In this document: positions 9,933 to 19,972 of the stretch, in pieces
Position numbering within the stretch: position 1 is the stretch's first letter
Layout: each line of letters opens with the position of its first letter
Source: Candidatus Desulfofervidus auxilii
GTDB taxonomy: Bacteria > Desulfobacterota > Desulfofervidia > Desulfofervidales > Desulfofervidaceae
Assembly (NCBI RefSeq): GCF_001577525.1
Contig: NZ_CP013015.1
Span: 504,227 to 568,226, forward strand
Reading direction: 5' to 3'
Length of the DNA stretch: 64,000 nt
The notes under the pieces: model-generated
Seen by the model: only the letters and a program-made list of their open reading frames with translations
Told to the model about the DNA's origin: nothing
Databases searched by the model: none
Translations under genes and position numbers: made by a program

Positions 9933-11183
9933 TCAAGCTGTTTTGGCCTTAGTTTCATAGAGGAGAATAGGCTGTGCATGTTTTAAAATCACATCTTCAT
10001 TGATTATACATTCCTTAACACCTTCTAAATCAGGAAGAATAAACATAATATCTAAGAGCACATATTCAATAATACTTCTAAGACCCCGAGCACCTGTTTT
10101 TTGCTTGATAGCCTCCTTTACAATGGCCCTCAAGGCCCCTTCGGTAAACTTTAATTCTACACCTTCCATTCTAAACAACTTTTGAAATTGCTTTACCACT
10201 GCGTTCTTGGGAGTCACCAGTATTTTCATTAAGTCTTCTTCAGTCAAGTCATCCAAAGTAGCACTTACTGGCATACGTCCTACAAATTCTGGAATCATTC
10301 CATACTTAATCAAATCCTCTGGCTGAAGGTGTTTTAAAATCTTACTTCTATCTTTTTCTCCCCTTCCTCTTATCTCTACACCAAAACCCATACCTTTAAC
10401 ACCTATGCGGCTACGTATAATCTCTTCTAAACCAACAAATGCACCCCCACAAATAAAGAGAATATTAGTAGTGTCAATCTTTAAAAACTCCTGCTGAGGA
10501 TGTTTTCGTCCACCTTTAGGGGGAATGTTAGCCACTGTCCCTTCTATAATTTTTAAAAGGGCCTGTTGAACACCTTCTCCAGAAACATCCCTGGTAATAG
10601 AAGGATTATCTGTCTTGCGTGATATTTTGTCAATTTCATCAATATAGACAATACCTTGAGAGGCACGTTCAACATCGTAGTCTGCTGCTTGAACAAGATA
10701 AAGAATGATGTTTTCTACATCTTCTCCAACATAACCTGCCTCTGTTAAAGTAGTTGCATCAGCAATAGTAAAAGGCACATTCAACATCTTGGCCAATGTT
10801 TGAGCTAAAAGGGTCTTTCCACAACCTGTGGGGCCAATTAATAAAATATTGCTTTTTTGTAACTCTATTCCATCAATTTCACGACGGGTATAAATGCGTT
10901 TATAGTGATTATATACTGCTACCGAAAGAATCTTCTTTGCCTGTTCTTGACCAATTACATATTCATCCAAAAATGCCTTTATTGCCCTTGGTTTAGGAAG
11001 AGTAATTCCTGGTTCAATGTCTTCTTTTTCATATTCTTCAGCCAATATCTCATTACATAATTCAATACATTCATCACAAATATACACAGAAGGACCTGCT
11101 ATCAACTTCCTCACTTCATTCTGGCTCTTCCCACAAAAAGAACAATAAAGTTTTTTCTCCCTTTTACTTGAAACTCTAGCCAT
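9933..11183 (-). CDS. clpX: ClpXP protease ATPase subunit ClpX
   Basis: An AAA+ unfoldase that feeds tagged substrates to ClpP. It is 416 residues long. The N-terminal zinc-binding domain has Cys14, Cys17, Cys36 and Cys39 (CSFCGK and CDEC). Walker A is GPTGCGKT at 117-124, Walker B is in [10 protein letters not shown], and the sensor region [10 protein letters not shown] is near the end. The ClpP-docking IGF-type loop corresponds to the segment around [12 protein letters not shown]. It starts one base after the clpP stop, in the conserved tig-clpP-clpX-lon order. Confidence 0.97.
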   Translation of the reverse strand: MARVSSKREKKLYCSFCGKSQNEVRKLIAGPSVYICDECIELCNEILAEEYEKEDIEPGITLPKPRAIKAFLDEYVIGQEQAKKILSVAVYNHYKRIYTRREIDGIELQKSNILLIGPTGCGKTLLAQTLAKMLNVPFTIADATTLTEAGYVGEDVENIILYLVQAADYDVERASQGIVYIDEIDKISRKTDNPSITRDVSGEGVQQALLKIIEGTVANIPPKGGRKHPQQEFLKIDTTNILFICGGAFVGLEEIIRSRIGVKGMGFGVEIRGRGEKDRSKILKHLQPEDLIKYGMIPEFVGRMPVSATLDDLTEEDLMKILVTPKNAVVKQFQKLFRMEGVELKFTEGALRAIVKEAIKQKTGARGLRSIIEYVLLDIMFILPDLEGVKECIINEDVILKHAQPILLYETKAKTA

Positions 11184-11184
11184 T

Positions 11185-11790
11185 TTAAGTCTCTGAATCT
11201 CCTTGTTTAACTCTTTCCATAATTACATTATCAATAATACCATATTTTTTTGCATCTTCACTGCTCATATAAAAGTCTCTTTCTGTATCTTCTTCTATTC
11301 TAGATAAGGGTTGTCCCGTATGTTTTGCTAAAATTTTATTTATCTCTGCCCTCAGCCGCAAAATCTCTCTAGCCTGTATTTCCACTTCTGTTGCTTGTCC
11401 TTGAAACCCTCCTAAAGGCTGATGGATCAGAATCCGTGCATGGGGAAGTGCGTATCTTCTACCTGGTGTTCCAGCAGCTAACAAAAGAGCACCCATACTA
11501 GCAGCTTGACCCACACAATAGGTACATACTGGTGCTTTTATATACTGCATGGTATCATAAATGGCCATCCCTGCTGTAACCAACCCTCCAGGAGAGTTGA
11601 TATAAAAGTGAACTTCTTTATCAGGGTCTTGGAACTCCAAAAAAAGCAATTGAGCTATTATGAGGTTAGCAATAGCGTCATCTATTGGACTCCCCAAAAG
11701 GATAATACGGTCTTTTAACAATCGAGAGTAAATATCATAAGCCCTCTCTCCTCGTCCTGTTTGTTCAATCACAATGGGAATTAAATTCAT
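11185..11790 (-). CDS. clpP: ATP-dependent Clp protease proteolytic subunit
   Basis: A serine peptidase forming the 14-mer chamber used by ClpX. It is 201 residues long, with nucleophile Ser98 ([14 protein letters not shown]) and His123 ([11 protein letters not shown]); the aspartate lies in the following helix region [15 protein letters not shown] short N-terminal propeptide may be removed. Its ATG overlaps the trigger-factor stop by four bases (ATGA), showing translational coupling. Confidence 0.97.
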   Translation of the reverse strand: MNLIPIVIEQTGRGERAYDIYSRLLKDRIILLGSPIDDAIANLIIAQLLFLEFQDPDKEVHFYINSPGGLVTAGMAIYDTMQYIKAPVCTYCVGQAASMGALLLAAGTPGRRYALPHARILIHQPLGGFQGQATEVEIQAREILRLRAEINKILAKHTGQPLSRIEEDTERDFYMSSEDAKKYGIIDNVIMERVKQGDSET

Positions 11791-13118
11791 TTTTCCACCT
11801 CATTTTGTTTCACATCTTCTCTCACTGTTTTTTTCTCCTGTTTATTTATTTCTTCTCTGCTAACTTCTTTTATGTTTGCATGTTCTTTGAGAAAAACAAG
11901 CGTTTTTTCACCTACAATTCTGGTTTTAATCCGAGTTATAACATAAGGAGTATGCATTTTTTCTAAAGGCACCTTTAAATTATCTGCCAGTAATTTTAAC
12001 TCTTCTTCCACTTCCTGTTCTTCAACATCAATATTTTCTTTCTTGGCAATGGCACTTAAAATAAGTTGACCTTTCACCTTCAAGACTGCATCAGGATATA
12101 AGTCTTTTCTTAATTTATCCAAGTCTAAGGATGCACGCACCTCAGGAGTAGTAAATTGAGTAGCCCTCTCTATCATACTTTTCAATTCCTCTTCAACCAA
12201 ACTTTCTGGAAGTTCAACATCCACTTTCTCTGCCAGAGAATTAAGCACATAATTTTTAATATATTCATCTCTAATCTTTTCTTTCCTTAGTTTTATTCGC
12301 TCCTTAAGGTCTTTTTTTAGTGCTTCTAAGTTTTGATAATCACCTATTGTTTTAGCAAACTCATCATCTAAATCAGGTAATACTTTCTCCTTCGCATCTT
12401 TTACAAATAAATGGAGCTCTATTTCTTTACCAGCCATTTTCTCATTCTGGTAATCTTTGGGATAATGAAGTTTAACCACTTTTTTATCACCAATGCTAGC
12501 CCCTATCAATTTTTTTTCTATATCTTCATTAATCTGTTTTTTCCCTAATTCTACCATATAGTCTGTGGCTTTAAAATCTTGTAAGGGAGTTTCGTCCATA
12601 TAACCTTGAAAGTCAAGTATCACATAATCTCCTACTTTTAATGGTCTCTGTTCTTCTATTTTTTTTAATTCAGCATGGGTTTCTCTAAGGGCGTTTAATT
12701 CTTTTTCTACCTCTTCATCCGTAACTTCTATGGGAGTAACTTTTACACTTACACCTTTATACTCTGGCAATTCAAACTCTGGGAGCACTTCTATAGTAAC
12801 TGCATATTTGAATACCTTTCCTTCTCTGATAGTCTCTGGTTGGATAGAGGTTTCTTTTATGGGCAACAGTTGAGTTTCTTTCAATGCCTCAGGATAAGTT
12901 TTTTCAATAAGATTGGATAAAGCCTGATTAAGAATTTCATTACGATATAATGATTTAACCACAGACATGGGTACTTTTCCAGGACGAAACCCTTTTATTT
13001 TTGCCTTTTTTTGCATCATTCTATAAAGACTTCCAATTTCTGCATCTACCTTTTCCTTCGGTATAGTCACTTCCAACTTACACCGTGCAGGACTAATTTT
13101 TTCGACTTTAACTTCCAT
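11787..13118 (-). CDS. tig: trigger factor (ribosome-associated chaperone and prolyl isomerase)
   Basis: Binds nascent chains at the ribosomal exit tunnel. It is 443 residues from [13 protein letters not shown]. The ribosome-docking signature is [13 protein letters not shown]; the central FKBP-type domain contains [15 protein letters not shown]; the rest is the helical chaperone domain, ending in a lysine/glutamate-rich tail. The open frame continues 32 codons upstream, but that extension (beginning MAELADAPDLGSGGYS) is the translation of the neighbouring tRNA-Leu and is not protein. A GAGGG site five bases before the ATG at 13118 fixes the start. Confidence 0.96.
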   Translation of the reverse strand: MEVKVEKISPARCKLEVTIPKEKVDAEIGSLYRMMQKKAKIKGFRPGKVPMSVVKSLYRNEILNQALSNLIEKTYPEALKETQLLPIKETSIQPETIREGKVFKYAVTIEVLPEFELPEYKGVSVKVTPIEVTDEEVEKELNALRETHAELKKIEEQRPLKVGDYVILDFQGYMDETPLQDFKATDYMVELGKKQINEDIEKKLIGASIGDKKVVKLHYPKDYQNEKMAGKEIELHLFVKDAKEKVLPDLDDEFAKTIGDYQNLEALKKDLKERIKLRKEKIRDEYIKNYVLNSLAEKVDVELPESLVEEELKSMIERATQFTTPEVRASLDLDKLRKDLYPDAVLKVKGQLILSAIAKKENIDVEEQEVEEELKLLADNLKVPLEKMHTPYVITRIKTRIVGEKTLVFLKEHANIKEVSREEINKQEKKTVREDVKQNEVEK

Positions 13119-13136
13119 ATTTCCCTCATTTTCATT

Positions 13137-13220
13137 TGGTGCGAGAGGCGGGACTCGAACCCGCACGGAATAACCACCAGATCCTAAGTCTGGCGCGTCT
13201 GCCAATTCCGCCACCCTCGC
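13137..13220 (-). tRNA. tRNA-Leu (anticodon UAG)
   Basis: Read on the minus strand, the sequence folds as a class II tRNA. The acceptor GCGAGGG (from 13220) pairs with CTCTCGC ending at 13141, with one G-T pair. The anticodon stem CCAGA/TCTGG encloses the loop CTTAGGA, giving anticodon TAG, followed by a long variable arm and a T loop GGTTCGAGTCCC. Discriminator A and an encoded CCA occupy 13140-13137. It lies 18 bases upstream of the tig start codon. Confidence 0.96.
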
Positions 13221-13338
13221 CTTTTTAAAAATTATACTATTTACTTAAGATAGTCAAGATAAACTACAAACCCAAAATCCACCATTGATTTTTTATTCCA
13301 ACGTCTCCTCTCACAGAATAGAAAACAAAATAAAGGAT

Positions 13339-13697
13339 ATGAGATGGCCACAAAGGGAAATTGAAAAAATATTAGATTACTTCTGTTCAGAGATAATGGG
13401 GTTATATCTAAAAATGATGACAGGGTATTATATACTGTATGTAAGTATGGTAAGGAAGGTATTTTATACTGGAAGGCTACAAGGGGATAAGCTACATGAT
13501 GAATAGACTTAACCAAGCATTACCTGTCTGCTTACAGGCAGGAAGACAAAATAGCACCTGGTAGTGGCAAACACTGCCTTTTCAAGCTTTATCTGGATGA
13601 AAGTGTAGATATAAAAATAGCCGAGGGACCTAAAAGAAGGGGAATAGAGGTTTACGCTGCACTTCAAAACCAGCAATTTTTATTAATTGAAAATTAG
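13339..13697 (+). pseudogene. frameshifted remnant of an unrecognised protein gene
   Basis: Protein-like translation continues through three frames. From the ATG at 13339 it reads MRWPQREIEKILDY; then, from about 13378, LLLFRDNGVISKNDDRVLYT to a stop at 13490; then, up to 13697, KIAPGSGKHCLFKLYLDE followed by RRGIEVYAALQNQQFLLI. A small palindrome (13523-13542) sits between the second and third pieces and may have caused one disruption. I do not recognise the family. The surrounding 13221-13709 interval holds nothing else. Confidence 0.4.
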
Positions 13698-13709
13698 GAC
13701 AAACAAAAA

Positions 13710-14612
13710 TTATACTAATAATTTCTCTAACAGGGCCTTATGCAAATGTAGCTTGTTTTCTGTCTGATCAAATACCACTGATTGTGATCCTTCTATTACT
13801 TCTTCAGTGATTTCTTCTCCCCGATGGGCAGGAAGGCAATGCATAACAATAGCCTCTGGTTTGGCATAACTTAAGAGCTTTGAATTTACTTGATATGGGA
13901 AAAAACATTCTTTTGTCTTTTGCTCTCTTTCTTGACCCATACTCACCCACACATCGGTATTTATTACATCTGCTCCTTTTACTGCCTCAATAGGGTCATA
14001 GGTAAAGATAATGTTTTTTCTTTTTTTTGCATTTTCTAACACATCTAATGCTGGCTCATAACCCTTGGGACAGGCTAGATAAAGTGTAAAATCAAGCCTT
14101 ATCGCGGCATTGATCCAAGAATGACAAACATTATTGCCATCACCTATCCAAACAATCTTCAACCTCTCAAGGTCTCCTTTGTATTCTTGAACAGTCATTA
14201 AGTCAGACAATACCTGACAAGGATGATATTTATCTGAAAGGGCATTAATTATAGGAATATTAGACCACCTGGCTATTTCTTCAATAAGATTTTGACTATA
14301 GGTGCGCATAGCAACAGCATCTACATATCTGGAAAGCACCCTGGCAGTATCTTTAATGGGTTCTTCACGAGACATCTGGGTCACATCTTTAGTCAAAAAC
14401 ACCACTTGACCCCCTAGTTGATACATAGCTACTTCAAAAGATACCCGCGTTCTGGTAGATGGTTTCTCAAAGATTAAGGCCAAGGTTTTACCTACTAAAG
14501 GTATATATTTTATACCTGCCTTATAATTCTTTTTTAAAACTATCGCCCTATCTATAAGAGACAAAATTTCCTCAGAAGATAAATCCAAAATAGTAATCAA
14601 GTCCTTTTTCAC
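13710..14612 (-). CDS. argF: ornithine carbamoyltransferase
   Basis: Forms citrulline from ornithine and carbamoyl phosphate in arginine synthesis. It is 300 residues long. Carbamoyl-phosphate binding is seen in STRTR (52-56) and HPCQVLSD, the ornithine loop in MGQER, and the catalytic cysteine in MHCLPAHRGEE near the C-terminus. These distinguish it from aspartate carbamoyltransferase. The GTG or ATG region at 14612 overlaps the argD stop by four bases, so argB-argD-argF is one transcription unit. Confidence 0.96.
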   Translation of the reverse strand: MKKDLITILDLSSEEILSLIDRAIVLKKNYKAGIKYIPLVGKTLALIFEKPSTRTRVSFEVAMYQLGGQVVFLTKDVTQMSREEPIKDTARVLSRYVDAVAMRTYSQNLIEEIARWSNIPIINALSDKYHPCQVLSDLMTVQEYKGDLERLKIVWIGDGNNVCHSWINAAIRLDFTLYLACPKGYEPALDVLENAKKRKNIIFTYDPIEAVKGADVINTDVWVSMGQEREQKTKECFFPYQVNSKLLSYAKPEAIVMHCLPAHRGEEITEEVIEGSQSVVFDQTENKLHLHKALLEKLLV

Positions 14613-15790
14613 TGCTCTTCCCTTAATATCTTATCTAATACTTCTATAAATGCCTCTATCGCCTCCCTTTCAATTATTAAAGGTGGTAAGAGACGTAAGA
14701 CATTTGCTTGAACAGCATTAATAAGAAATCCCCTTTGCAGACATTTTTCTACAATAGTTTGGGCCTTTATATCAAGTTCTATACCTATCATAAGGCCACA
14801 TATCCTAACTTCCTTAATTATTTTATACCTTTCTTTTAATTGATGAAGTTTTTCTTTAAAAAATGCACTTATTTGTCTAGTGTATTCCAAGAGCTCTGTG
14901 CCAGTTAATATTTTAAGCACAGCTTTAGCTGCGGCACAGGAAACAGGGTTACCACCAAAGGTGCTGGCATGACTTCCAACAGAGAAAGCCATTGCTATCT
15001 GTTCTTTAGCCAACATGGCTCCAATTGGAAGGCCATTTGCTAAAGACTTAGCCAAGGTGAGAATATCTGGTTTCACCCCTTCATGTTCATAAGCAAACAG
15101 CGTCCCCGTCCTTCCCATCCCAGTTTGGATTTCATCAAAGATAAGCAATATTTGATTTTCATCACAAATTTTTCGGACTTTCTTTAAATACCGAGGAGAT
15201 GGTATTCTAATTCCCCCTTCCCCTTGTATAGGCTCTAACATAATAGCTACTGTTTCTTTATCAATGGCTCGTTCTATGGCTTTAACATTATTAAATGGAA
15301 CATGGATAAAACCTGGCAATAGGGGTGCAAAGCCTGATTTTACTTTTTGCTGTCCAGTGGCTGTAATAGTAGCCATGGTGCGCCCATGAAAAGAACCTTC
15401 TAATGTAATAATTTTATACTTCGGAGGAGAAAACTGGTTTCCCCATTTTCTAACCAGCTTAATCGCTGCTTCGTTGGCCTCAGCCCCACTATTGCTAAAA
15501 AAGACCTTATCTGCAAAGGAATGTTTGACTAGGAGTTCTGCTACCTCAATTTGAGGAAGGGTATAATAAAGATTAGAAATATGAAACAACCGATAAATTT
15601 GAGCCTCTACTGCCTTAACTACCTTAGGATGACAATGGCCCAGATTACACACAGAAATGCCAGAAAATAGATCAGTATACACTTTACCTTTATCATCCCA
15701 AACCTTATATCCCTTGGCCCTAGTTACTACCAAAGGAAGTCTCGCATATACATCCATTATATATTGTCTATCTTTATTTATCCAATCCAT
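14609..15790 (-). CDS. argD: acetylornithine aminotransferase
   Basis: PLP-dependent class III transaminase for N-acetylornithine, 393 residues. The features are FFSNSGAEANEAAIKLVRKW, the cofactor-binding FDEIQTGMGRTG, and the Schiff-base lysine in LTLAKSLANGLP. It starts right before argB ends (no gap) and overlaps argF by four bases. It may also serve succinyl-diaminopimelate in lysine synthesis, as in other bacteria. Confidence 0.95.
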   Translation of the reverse strand: MDWINKDRQYIMDVYARLPLVVTRAKGYKVWDDKGKVYTDLFSGISVCNLGHCHPKVVKAVEAQIYRLFHISNLYYTLPQIEVAELLVKHSFADKVFFSNSGAEANEAAIKLVRKWGNQFSPPKYKIITLEGSFHGRTMATITATGQQKVKSGFAPLLPGFIHVPFNNVKAIERAIDKETVAIMLEPIQGEGGIRIPSPRYLKKVRKICDENQILLIFDEIQTGMGRTGTLFAYEHEGVKPDILTLAKSLANGLPIGAMLAKEQIAMAFSVGSHASTFGGNPVSCAAAKAVLKILTGTELLEYTRQISAFFKEKLHQLKERYKIIKEVRICGLMIGIELDIKAQTIVEKCLQRGFLINAVQANVLRLLPPLIIEREAIEAFIEVLDKILREEQ

Positions 15791-16675
15791 TTATTCACCA
15801 ATAATTTCTGTCCCAATACCCCGGCTAGTAAACAACTCCAGTAAAATGGCATGAGGGATGCGGCCATCAATGATATGTGCTTTTTCTACACCTGATTTTA
15901 TAGCCTTAATAGCTGCTTGGATTTTAGGTATCATTCCTCCTGTAACAGTTTTGTTTCTTATCAGCCTTTCTCCGTCTTCAACCCTCATAGAAGAAATTAA
16001 GTTATGATGTTTGTCTAAAACTCCAGGCACATCAGTAAGAAAGATAAGTTTTTTGGCTTTAAGTGCACCAGCTATTTCCCCTGCTACCCAATCGGCATTG
16101 ATATTAAAAGTCTCACCTCCTTGCCCCATTCCTACCGGAGCGATTACCGGAATAAACTGTTTATTATTTAACAACTCTAAGACTTCTTTATTTATTTTAA
16201 CCACTTGGCCTACATGGCCTAAGTCTATGATTTCTGGTGGTTTATCAGCTAATTCTCCTTCTTGAAAATTAATCTTTTTGGCCTCAATTAAACAGCCATC
16301 CTTTCCACTAAGTCCAATTGCTCTACCTCCAACTTGGTTAATCAAATTAACAATCTCTTTATTTACCTTTCCTACTAATACCATCTGCACTATATCCATG
16401 GTAGCATCATCCGTCACCCTCAATCCTCCTACAAATCTTGAGGGAATATGCATTTTTTCTAAAAATTCTCCAATTTGAGGTCCGCCTCCATGAACAATGA
16501 CTGGATTTAGACCTACATATTTTAATAAAACCATATCCAAAATAAAATTCTTCTTTAATGTTTCATCCACCATAGCATGACCGCCATATTTAATCACAAA
16601 GGTTTTTTGATAGAATGCGCGCAGATAAGGTAAAGATTCTATTAAAACCTCAGCTCGTTTGATTAGCTCTTCCAT
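15791..16675 (-). CDS. argB: acetylglutamate kinase
   Basis: Phosphorylates N-acetylglutamate, the committed step of arginine synthesis. It is 294 residues long, with the amino-acid kinase start [13 protein letters not shown], the substrate loop [14 protein letters not shown] and the ATP-site residues in LTDVPGVLD and TGGMIPKI. The N-terminal helix before the kinase fold is the type found in arginine-inhibited hexameric enzymes, so feedback control by arginine is likely. It follows hslU by three bases. Confidence 0.96.
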   Translation of the reverse strand: MEELIKRAEVLIESLPYLRAFYQKTFVIKYGGHAMVDETLKKNFILDMVLLKYVGLNPVIVHGGGPQIGEFLEKMHIPSRFVGGLRVTDDATMDIVQMVLVGKVNKEIVNLINQVGGRAIGLSGKDGCLIEAKKINFQEGELADKPPEIIDLGHVGQVVKINKEVLELLNNKQFIPVIAPVGMGQGGETFNINADWVAGEIAGALKAKKLIFLTDVPGVLDKHHNLISSMRVEDGERLIRNKTVTGGMIPKIQAAIKAIKSGVEKAHIIDGRIPHAILLELFTSRGIGTEIIGE

Positions 16676-16678
16676 TGC

Positions 16679-18037
16679 CTATAAAATATATCTACTTAAA
16701 TCCACATCCTTAACTACATCACTCAATTTACTTTGAACATAATCAGTATCAATTATTATCCTTTCTCCTTTTCTTTGTGGGGCTTCAAAGGAAATATCTT
16801 CTAACAATCGTTCCATAATAGTATAAAGTCGCCTAGCACCTATATTTTCCGTTTTTTCATTCACATCCACCGCAATTTTAGCAATTTCCTCAATGGCTTG
16901 TTCTTCAAACTCTATCTCTATGCCTTCTGTCTTTAAAAGTGCCTTATATTGTTTAACCAGAGCATTTTCAGGTTCAGTTAAAATTCGCTTAAATTCTTTT
17001 TCCCCTAAAGAGTCCAACTCTACCCTAATAGGCAACCTTCCTTGCAATTCAGGAATTAACTCTGATGGTTTTGCTACATGAAATGCCCCAGCAGCAATAA
17101 ACAAAATATGGTCTGTCCGCACCATGCCGTATTTAGTATTTACTGTAGTTCCTTCTATTACAGGCAATAAATCCCTTTGCACTCCTTCTCTAGAAACGTC
17201 AGGTCCCCGACGGGTAGAGTCTGAGGTAGTAACCTTGTCAATTTCATCTATAAATACAATGCCTGCTTCTTCTACCCTTTTTTTGGCTATACTTATCACC
17301 TTATCCATATCAATCAATTTTTGCGATTCTTCTTGAGTTAAAATTTCCAATGCCTCTGGAATTTTCACCTTTTTTCTTTTTTTCTTTTTGGGCAACATGG
17401 ATTCAAACATTTCTCTGAAACTAATATCCATTTCTTCCAATCCGGCAACAGAAAAGATCTCCATTACTGGCAAAGCTTTTTCCGTAGTTTCTAATTCAAC
17501 AAATCTTTCATTCAATTTTCCTTCCTTAAGCATATCTCTCATTTTTTCCCTAACCGGCTCATAAGAAGACCCTTTCTGCACTACTTCTAAATAGGCATCT
17601 TCACGAGAAACCCTCTTTTTAGGTCTAGGTAAAAGAAGGTCTAAGAGTCTTTCTTCAGCCATCTCTTTTGCTTGAAGTATCACCTTTTTTGTCTCTTCTT
17701 GCTTAACCATATTGACAGCCATATCTACTAGATCGCGAATTATAGATTCCACATCCCTTCCCACATAACCTACTTCCGTAAATTTGGTGGCTTCTACTTT
17801 CACAAAAGGTGAGTTAGTTAAGGTTGCTAAACGACGTGCAATTTCTGTTTTACCCACTCCTGTGGGTCCAATCATTAAAATATTCTTAGGGGCAATCTCA
17901 TCCCTTAAAGGTGGAGGGACTTGTTTTCTGCGCCAACGGTTACGCAAAGCAATAGCCACTGCCTTTTTAGCCTTATCCTGACCAATAATATATTTATCTA
18001 AGGCAGCGACGATTTCCTGAGGTGTCAAAAGAGACAT
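16679..18037 (-). CDS. hslU: HslUV protease ATPase subunit
   Basis: AAA+ unfoldase of the HslUV protease, 452 residues. Walker A is [15 protein letters not shown] near residue 56; the ClpX-like [18 protein letters not shown] precedes it. A charged intermediate domain occupies about residues 110-240, followed by Walker B in [11 protein letters not shown]. The C-terminus ends SRYIL, the tail that inserts into HslV to activate it. It lies ten bases after hslV and is followed directly by argB, an unusual but close coupling of proteolysis and arginine genes. Confidence 0.96.
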   Translation of the reverse strand: MSLLTPQEIVAALDKYIIGQDKAKKAVAIALRNRWRRKQVPPPLRDEIAPKNILMIGPTGVGKTEIARRLATLTNSPFVKVEATKFTEVGYVGRDVESIIRDLVDMAVNMVKQEETKKVILQAKEMAEERLLDLLLPRPKKRVSREDAYLEVVQKGSSYEPVREKMRDMLKEGKLNERFVELETTEKALPVMEIFSVAGLEEMDISFREMFESMLPKKKKRKKVKIPEALEILTQEESQKLIDMDKVISIAKKRVEEAGIVFIDEIDKVTTSDSTRRGPDVSREGVQRDLLPVIEGTTVNTKYGMVRTDHILFIAAGAFHVAKPSELIPELQGRLPIRVELDSLGEKEFKRILTEPENALVKQYKALLKTEGIEIEFEEQAIEEIAKIAVDVNEKTENIGARRLYTIMERLLEDISFEAPQRKGERIIIDTDYVQSKLSDVVKDVDLSRYIL

Positions 18038-18047
18038 ATAACCTCCC

Positions 18048-18587
18048 TTAATCCAAGATTTCTAAAGCCAATTCTGTATTGGTAAAAGGACAAATAGAAG
18101 AAGCAATAAGCATAGCCTCTTTAGTAATTTGCTCTGCATCTAGATTAGAATATTTTAATAAGGCCTTGGCAGCAGCCAAGGCATAAGCACCACCTGAACC
18201 AATAGCGGCAATGGGTTCATCTGGTTCAATCACATCTCCTGTGCCAGAAATGATTAAAGTAGTAGACTTATCTGCTACTAATAAAAGGGCCTCCAACCGT
18301 CTTAACATCTTATCTGTGCGCCAATCCTTAGCCAATTCTACTGCTGAACGCTTTAGTTGACCATTAAATTGCTCTAATTTTTTCTCAAATCGCTCAAATA
18401 AGGTTAGGGCATCTGCACTAGTGCCAGCAAAACCTGCCAGCACTTTATTATAATAGAGTTTTCTTACCTTTTGTGCCTTATGTTTCATAATATAATTTTG
18501 GCCAAGTGTCACCTGGCCATCACCGGCCATAACTGTAACGCCTTGATGCCGAACACTTAAAATAGTAGTGCTTTTTATTATAGGCAT
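18048..18587 (-). CDS. hslV: HslUV protease proteolytic subunit
   Basis: Proteasome-like threonine peptidase, 179 residues. The mature N-terminus is expected at Thr7 (after MPIIKS), giving [19 protein letters not shown]. Lys, Gly and Ser elements follow in [16 protein letters not shown] and [16 protein letters not shown]. The six-residue leader is a little longer than the usual one. It lies between xerC (one base upstream) and hslU, the same order as in many Deltaproteobacteria and the Bacillus codV-W-X set. Confidence 0.96.
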   Translation of the reverse strand: MPIIKSTTILSVRHQGVTVMAGDGQVTLGQNYIMKHKAQKVRKLYYNKVLAGFAGTSADALTLFERFEKKLEQFNGQLKRSAVELAKDWRTDKMLRRLEALLLVADKSTTLIISGTGDVIEPDEPIAAIGSGGAYALAAAKALLKYSNLDAEQITKEAMLIASSICPFTNTELALEILD

Positions 18588-18588
18588 T

Positions 18589-19467
18589 TTAACTCCGAGG
18601 ATGAGTTTTATCGTATACCTCCATCAATTTCTCTACTGTAACATGGGTATATTTTTGGGTAGTAGCCAAACTCACATGACCCAATAACTCTTGGACTACT
18701 CTTAAATCTGCTCCTTGGTTTAAAAGATGAGTGGCAAAACTATGTCTAAGCATGTGAGGATAAACATCCTTAAAGATGCTCTGGATACTATATTTTTTCA
18801 CTATTCTTTCTACACTGCGTGCGGAAAGCCGCTTACCTCTGAAATTAAGAAAAAATGCCCTTTCTCCCCTTTTTTTAACTGATTTCTTCCTTATCTGTAG
18901 ATAATTTTCCAATGCTTGCTTGGCCTTCTCTCCCATAAATACCAATCTATATTTTCTGCCTTTTCCATAAACAAAAATTTTACCTGTCTTTAAATCTACA
19001 TCATCAAGGTTTAATCCTACCAATTCACTCACTCGAATCCCAGTAGCATAAAGTAATTCTAAAATAGCCTTATTGCGAATATCTAAGAATGTTTCCACTT
19101 TAGGCCTATCTAAAAGTCTAAAAACCTCATCTACCGTGAGAAACTGAGGAAGTTCCTTTACCTGTTTAGGCCCAAAGATAGCCTCTGCTGGATGTATTTT
19201 TATATAACCTTTTTTAAGTAAAAACTTAAAAAAGGAACGAATAGAAGCCAGTTTCCTGTTTACTGTAGAGCGGCTTAAAGATTGTATTAAAAACATGAGA
19301 TAGGCGCGAATTTGCTGCGAGGTAATCTCTTGGAGTTGAAAAATATTTTTTTGCTCTAAAAAGTCTATAAACCCTTTTAAATCCAAATCATAGGCTCGGA
19401 TAGTATGAAGAGAAAGATTCCTTTCTACTTGTAAATATTGTAAAAATTGCTTTAAAAAGCTTCTCAT
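18589..19467 (-). CDS. xerC: tyrosine recombinase XerC/XerD-type
   Basis: Site-specific recombinase, probably for chromosome dimer resolution. It has 292 residues from the ATG at 19467. The N-terminal SAM-like core-binding domain runs to about 100; the catalytic domain has Arg145 (ATGIRVSEL), His238 and Arg241 ([12 protein letters not shown]), His264 ([11 protein letters not shown]) and Tyr273. An upstream GTG at 19491 would add eight residues but has no better ribosome site. The xerC-hslV-hslU order supports XerC rather than a phage integrase. Confidence 0.92.
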   Translation of the reverse strand: MRSFLKQFLQYLQVERNLSLHTIRAYDLDLKGFIDFLEQKNIFQLQEITSQQIRAYLMFLIQSLSRSTVNRKLASIRSFFKFLLKKGYIKIHPAEAIFGPKQVKELPQFLTVDEVFRLLDRPKVETFLDIRNKAILELLYATGIRVSELVGLNLDDVDLKTGKIFVYGKGRKYRLVFMGEKAKQALENYLQIRKKSVKKRGERAFFLNFRGKRLSARSVERIVKKYSIQSIFKDVYPHMLRHSFATHLLNQGADLRVVQELLGHVSLATTQKYTHVTVEKLMEVYDKTHPRS

Positions 19468-19580
19468 AGTTTTTAAATAACACAACCACACTTAAAATCA
19501 AGAGGAATATAATCACAATCTATATCTCTTATGGAGACTAATACCCCAAATCCATGATAATTTTAAAAGAGAACCCACCC

Positions 19581-19598
19581 GCCTGCCTGCGGGCAGGC
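19581..19598. repeat. GC-rich palindromic repeat
   Basis: GCCTGCCTGCGGGCAGGC, a self-complementary unit standing out from AT-rich surroundings. Related units occur at 13523-13542, 43988-44005, 63773-63792 and inside two attC sites (48940-48996 and 51484-51524). Confidence 0.75.
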
Positions 19599-19600
19599 AA

Positions 19601-19877
19601 ATGTAGTAAAATAAAGCAAATTTTTAAAAACATAGCTTCACCTAAAACATAGCCATGTTAAAGTTTCCATATTAAGACATTTTATTCCTTTACCCAACTC
19701 TACTTTTTAAAAAGCAGATTGCGAAGTGTCATCAAGACTGGCGAAAGCCACCCTGAAGGGCTTGGTCTTGATGGCTTAACGGAGCAATCTGCTAAGCTAT
19801 AAATAGGTTAGTGAAAGTTAACCTTGACGTATCACTGTCACCTAAAAGGTGAAACAACAAACACCAAAGGTTATAAG
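19601..19877. repeat. repeat element copy A (with a 123-bp insert)
   Basis: Three blocks match the region 62314-62411. An ATGTAGTAAAATAAAG-like block begins at 19601, CCTTTACCCAACTCTACTTTT lies at 19687-19707, and a 47-bp block at 19831-19877 is identical to 62365-62411. Copy A carries an extra 123 bases (19708-19830) between the second and third blocks, which include the large hairpin. The identical block contains CACCTAAAAGGTG, a small hairpin. It does not overlap any gene. Confidence 0.7.
19713..19793. other. large nested hairpin upstream of EET cluster A
   Basis: Three nested stems are visible: AGCAGATTGC (19713-19722) with GCAATCTGCT (19784-19793); CATCAAGAC (19730-19738) with GTCTTGATG (19765-19773); and TGGC-GAAA-GCCA (19739-19750), a GNRA-capped stem. 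It could be a palindromic mobile element or a structured leader RNA. It does not match the c-di-GMP-I riboswitch consensus. Confidence 0.6.
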
Positions 19878-19900
19878 CGGATTTTGGGTGTTATTTTTTT
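19860..19900 (+). terminator. rho-independent terminator-like hairpin before the cytochrome promoter
   Basis: AACACC-AAA at 19860-19868 pairs with TTTGGGTGTT (19883-19892), one bulged base, followed by a run of seven T. It would stop transcripts entering from the left before the promoter of the MtrA-like gene. Confidence 0.5.
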
Positions 19901-19901
19901 G

Positions 19902-19930
19902 TTGACTTTTGTCTTCGTTTGTGATAAAGG
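19902..19930 (+). promoter_or_regulatory. candidate sigma-70 promoter for EET cluster A
   Basis: TTGACT (19902-19907) is spaced 17 bases from a weak TAAAGG (19925-19930). The start codon follows at 19973 after the ribosome site GGGGAGGGGG. The -10 box is poor, so an activator may be needed. Confidence 0.4.
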
Positions 19931-19972
19931 AGTTGACAGGTAAAAAGGTGATTCCGTTAAAGGGGAGGGGGT

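Noticed and set aside
13241-13516. Minus-strand open frame of 91 codons
   Set aside because: Antisense to the more protein-like remnant, with no ribosome site and odd composition.
18589-19467. Phage or integron integrase instead of XerC
   Set aside because: Length, catalytic spacing and xerC-hslV-hslU order fit the housekeeping recombinase; the integron-type integrase is the fragment at 47684.
19713-19793. c-di-GMP-I (GEMM) riboswitch before the cytochrome genes
   Set aside because: The conserved GEMM core elements are missing; the fold is a simple nested palindrome.
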